NCBI GenBank assembly: GCA_030272155.1
Contig: CP126201.1
Coordinates: forward strand, 4,760,501 to 4,824,500
Source of the DNA: Tetradesmus obliquus
Taxonomy: Eukaryota; Chlorophyta; Chlorophyceae; Sphaeropleales; Scenedesmaceae
DNA length: 64,000 bases
Direction of reading: 5' to 3'
The notes beneath the pieces were generated by a model. That model was not told where the DNA came from. It worked only from the letters and a program-made list of their open reading frames with translations, and searched no databases. A program made the translations under genes and the position numbers. Every line of letters begins with the position of its first letter. Position 1 is the stretch's first letter. Shown one piece after another: positions 62,182-64,000 of this stretch.

Positions 62182-63073
62182 GAATGCCAGCTGTTTGATT
62201 GTACGGGAGCAACGTTTGTGCATGCGCGTTTTTTGGGTAGTGGCGTTTTTTGCGCGGTCCGCGTCTTACAAGACCATTGTGAACTACTTGAAGGCTTGGA
62301 GATACTTCCTGGGCGTGCATGGCTGGGATGTGAGTGTGTGGCAAGGTTGGCAGCTGCTGCCAAGGCTGTTGAGGGGGGTGAAGCGTGTGAAAGGCGATGC
62401 GGCAAAGCCCAAGCTGCCCATCACCCCGGCCCTGTTACTCAAGTTTGTGCGGGCGCTGCCGCTGGGCGGCCCTGCACTTGCTCTGTGGGCAGCAATACTG
62501 GTGGGATTCTTTGGCTTTCTCTGCAAAGGGCATTTGTGTGTGGACGGTGTTGGGCTTGGCCCTGTGTCTATGGCAGTGCTGCGGCGCAAAAACTTTGTGT
62601 TTGACCATGCGGCTTACTGTGTGCATATCACAGTTACCATGTCAAAGACCAACCAGTTTCGGCAGCGGCAGCAGGTCATCACCATTCAAGGGGTGAAGGG
62701 ACACGTTTTGGACCCATACGCCTGGCTGCAGAAGCTGTTCACGTTGCATCCTGCAGATGGAAATGCACCGGCGTTTGGTCATGTGCAGGGTGGTGTGTAT
62801 GTGCCCCTGACATACTCTCGTCTGCTGGTGGGTCTGAAGGATTTGATTAAGGCGTGTGGCCTGGACCCCTCTGCATATGGTGGGCACTTGCTGCGGCGAG
62901 GCGGCGCCACGTGGGCCTTTCAATGCGGGGTGCATCCGCTGTTCATTCGCATACAAGGTGACTGGCAGTCTGACACGTGGCTGCTGTATGTCGGCATGTC
63001 GGCAGCGCAGAAATGTGCTGTCACGCGCATGATGCAGGAGAAGATCCCAAGCCTGCCTGGTGCAGCAATTTGA
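62165..63073 (+). mobile_element. Tyrosine recombinase of a mobile element (DIRS-like or Crypton-like)
   Basis: A single open frame of about 300 codons reads as a phage-integrase-type tyrosine recombinase: an N-terminal SAM-like DNA-binding part (YKTIVNYLKAWRYFLGVHG), a hydrophobic core helix (LWAAILVGFFGFL), GGHLLRRGGATWAF with the His-x-x-Arg signature, and GDWQSDTWLLYV with the likely nucleophilic Tyr. No reverse transcriptase, Gag or defined terminal repeats were found in the flanks, so it is either a Crypton-type element or the recombinase part of a DIRS-type element. I cannot set the ends of the element. It lies between the nucleoside hydrolase gene and the right-edge gene, on the same strand. 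Confidence 0.8.
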
Positions 63074-63478
63074 GTGAGGTGGGGAGTGGGTTGGGATGTG
63101 TGCTGTGTGCTGCTCAGCTGAGAATGCTGAGCTGTCACTGCTCTGGCGGCTGCTGTGTGCGCGGCACACGCGTAGCCTGCCCGCTTCTGGCCCAACCTCA
63201 CTCATTGCTGGCATGTCTGTTGTTATGTTAAGTCAAGACGGGGATATTGTAACACACCTAAGGCAATCATGATCTGCCAGCCGGCAGTGCAGCAGCGATT
63301 AGCACTGTGACACGTGCAATGCTGCATGCCCAGCTCGGTGTGTTCCTGTGGCTTGCGCAGCAAGTCAAGGGTCGGAGGACGAAGCACAGGTTGAGGTGTC
63401 AACCTCACCACCTTCGTCAAGTTGTGAGTTGAATACTGCATTGAAAGGTGTACTCCATTGTACTGCCATACGCTGCAG
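63074..63478. other. Spacer after the recombinase
   Basis: No coding signal or terminal repeat was recognised between the recombinase stop and the next acceptor. Confidence 0.3.
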
Positions 63479-63818
63479 TACCGCCTGGTCCCTTTGACCA
63501 GTACGTCATCCAGTACATCATTGACCCATCAGCTTTCTCCTGCAAGCCCCTGCCAGTGTACATGCAGCAGTGCAGCCCTGCCCCCTGGCTGCACAGCAGC
63601 AGCAGCAGCAGCAGCTCTGACGACAGCAGCAGCAGCAGCACTGATGCCAGCAGCAGCAGCAGCAGCAGTGATGCCAGCACTCGTGATGTCAGCAGTAGCA
63701 GCAGCAGCAGCAGCAGCGAGCCGTTCAATGCAGGCGGGGACTGCCCCGGCCATGGCCCTGGCACCACGGCCAGGAACCGCCAGCAACCGGCCATGATGTT
63801 GGTGGACCTCACAGACAC
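63479..63818 (+). CDS. Internal exon of an unrecognised gene at the right edge
   Basis: The exon lies between an acceptor (ACGCTGCAG) and a consensus GTGAGT donor. It starts PPGPFDQYVIQYIIDPSAFS, then CKPLPVYMQQC, continues through Ser/Asp-rich repeats and ends AMMLVDLTD. A following acceptor (GTGGTTGCAG) lies at 63986-63995, so the next exon begins in the last five bases of the window. I do not recognise the family; the first 40 residues look well ordered. Confidence 0.45.
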
Positions 63819-64000
63819 GTGAGTGCTGTGGCTTGGCTGGTGATTGATGACGAGACACCTGAGTCCACCACAGCAGCCTCAGCAGCAGGCTCCCAGCGCC
63901 GCCCCCTCCAAAGACAATTGTGACACACACTGCCAGAGTGGCATGGCTTGTGCCCACTTACTGCGAGTATCACTCCGGCATTGTTGTGGTTGCAGCTTGA

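Noticed and set aside
61846-63478. Complete retroelement around the recombinase
   Set aside because: No reverse transcriptase, Gag-like frame or terminal repeats were seen, so only the recombinase is claimed.

Overview
The window reads as nuclear DNA of a green alga. I think a chlorophycean of the Scenedesmus/Tetradesmus type is most likely, but the genus is an inference. The grounds are intron-rich genes with GT-AG junctions, TGTAA poly(A) signals after several stop codons, very heavy CAG/CTG triplet repeats, plastid-lineage enzymes (tocopherol cyclase, a pheophorbide a oxygenase-type Rieske protein), an alpha carbonic anhydrase, and hAT and tyrosine-recombinase mobile elements. No homology search or transcript was available; all gene models were read by eye from splice sites, reading phase and remembered family motifs.

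Layout. 1-2365 (+) is the 3' part of a Gln/Ala/Ser-rich protein. About 3609-8600 (-) is a treble-clef/RING-like Cys cluster followed by a multi-pass membrane protein. 9443-10882 (-) is dimethylarginine dimethylaminohydrolase. 12789-17905 (+) is a two-domain fasciclin (FAS1) protein with a disordered tail. 18-20 kb is mostly unassigned. 20404-21468 (+) is a four-exon 75-residue protein. 23219-27928 (+) is a pheophorbide a oxygenase-like Rieske monooxygenase. It converges on 28155-32304 (-), a LisH-MINDY deubiquitinase. Next come 32753-36615 (-) tocopherol cyclase (VTE1) and 38437-39531 (-) a BORCS8-like small coiled-coil protein with a 1.7 kb hAT element inserted 115 bp before its start. 43099-47333 (-) is a secreted Cys-rich protein and 47585-54841 (-) a leucine-rich-repeat protein, which is divergent from 55422-58944 (+), a membrane-anchored alpha carbonic anhydrase. 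59343-61845 (+) is a nucleoside-hydrolase-like protein, 62165-63073 (+) a tyrosine recombinase, and one internal exon of an unknown gene lies at the right edge.

For seven genes the exon phases close to a complete frame: 276 aa DDAH, 75 aa small protein, 640 aa Rieske oxygenase, 814 aa MINDY, 487 aa VTE1, 139 aa BORCS8-like and 548 aa carbonic anhydrase. The 698 aa secreted protein also closes. The FAS1 model closes at 615 aa but its start is uncertain.

The most unusual signal is not a gene. In at least eight genes the introns hold diverged tandem copies of the splice junctions that bound them. Copies of an exon tail plus its 5' splice site lie just downstream of that exon, and copies of a 3' splice site plus an exon head lie just upstream of the next exon. 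I count more than 35 copies. The FAS1 gene is the extreme case: its second intron is made largely of six exon-2 tails followed by two exon-3 heads. A second signal is that (CTG)n tracts on the coding strand repeatedly form the 3' end of introns, while CAG/AGC runs of the opposite polarity lie in exons.
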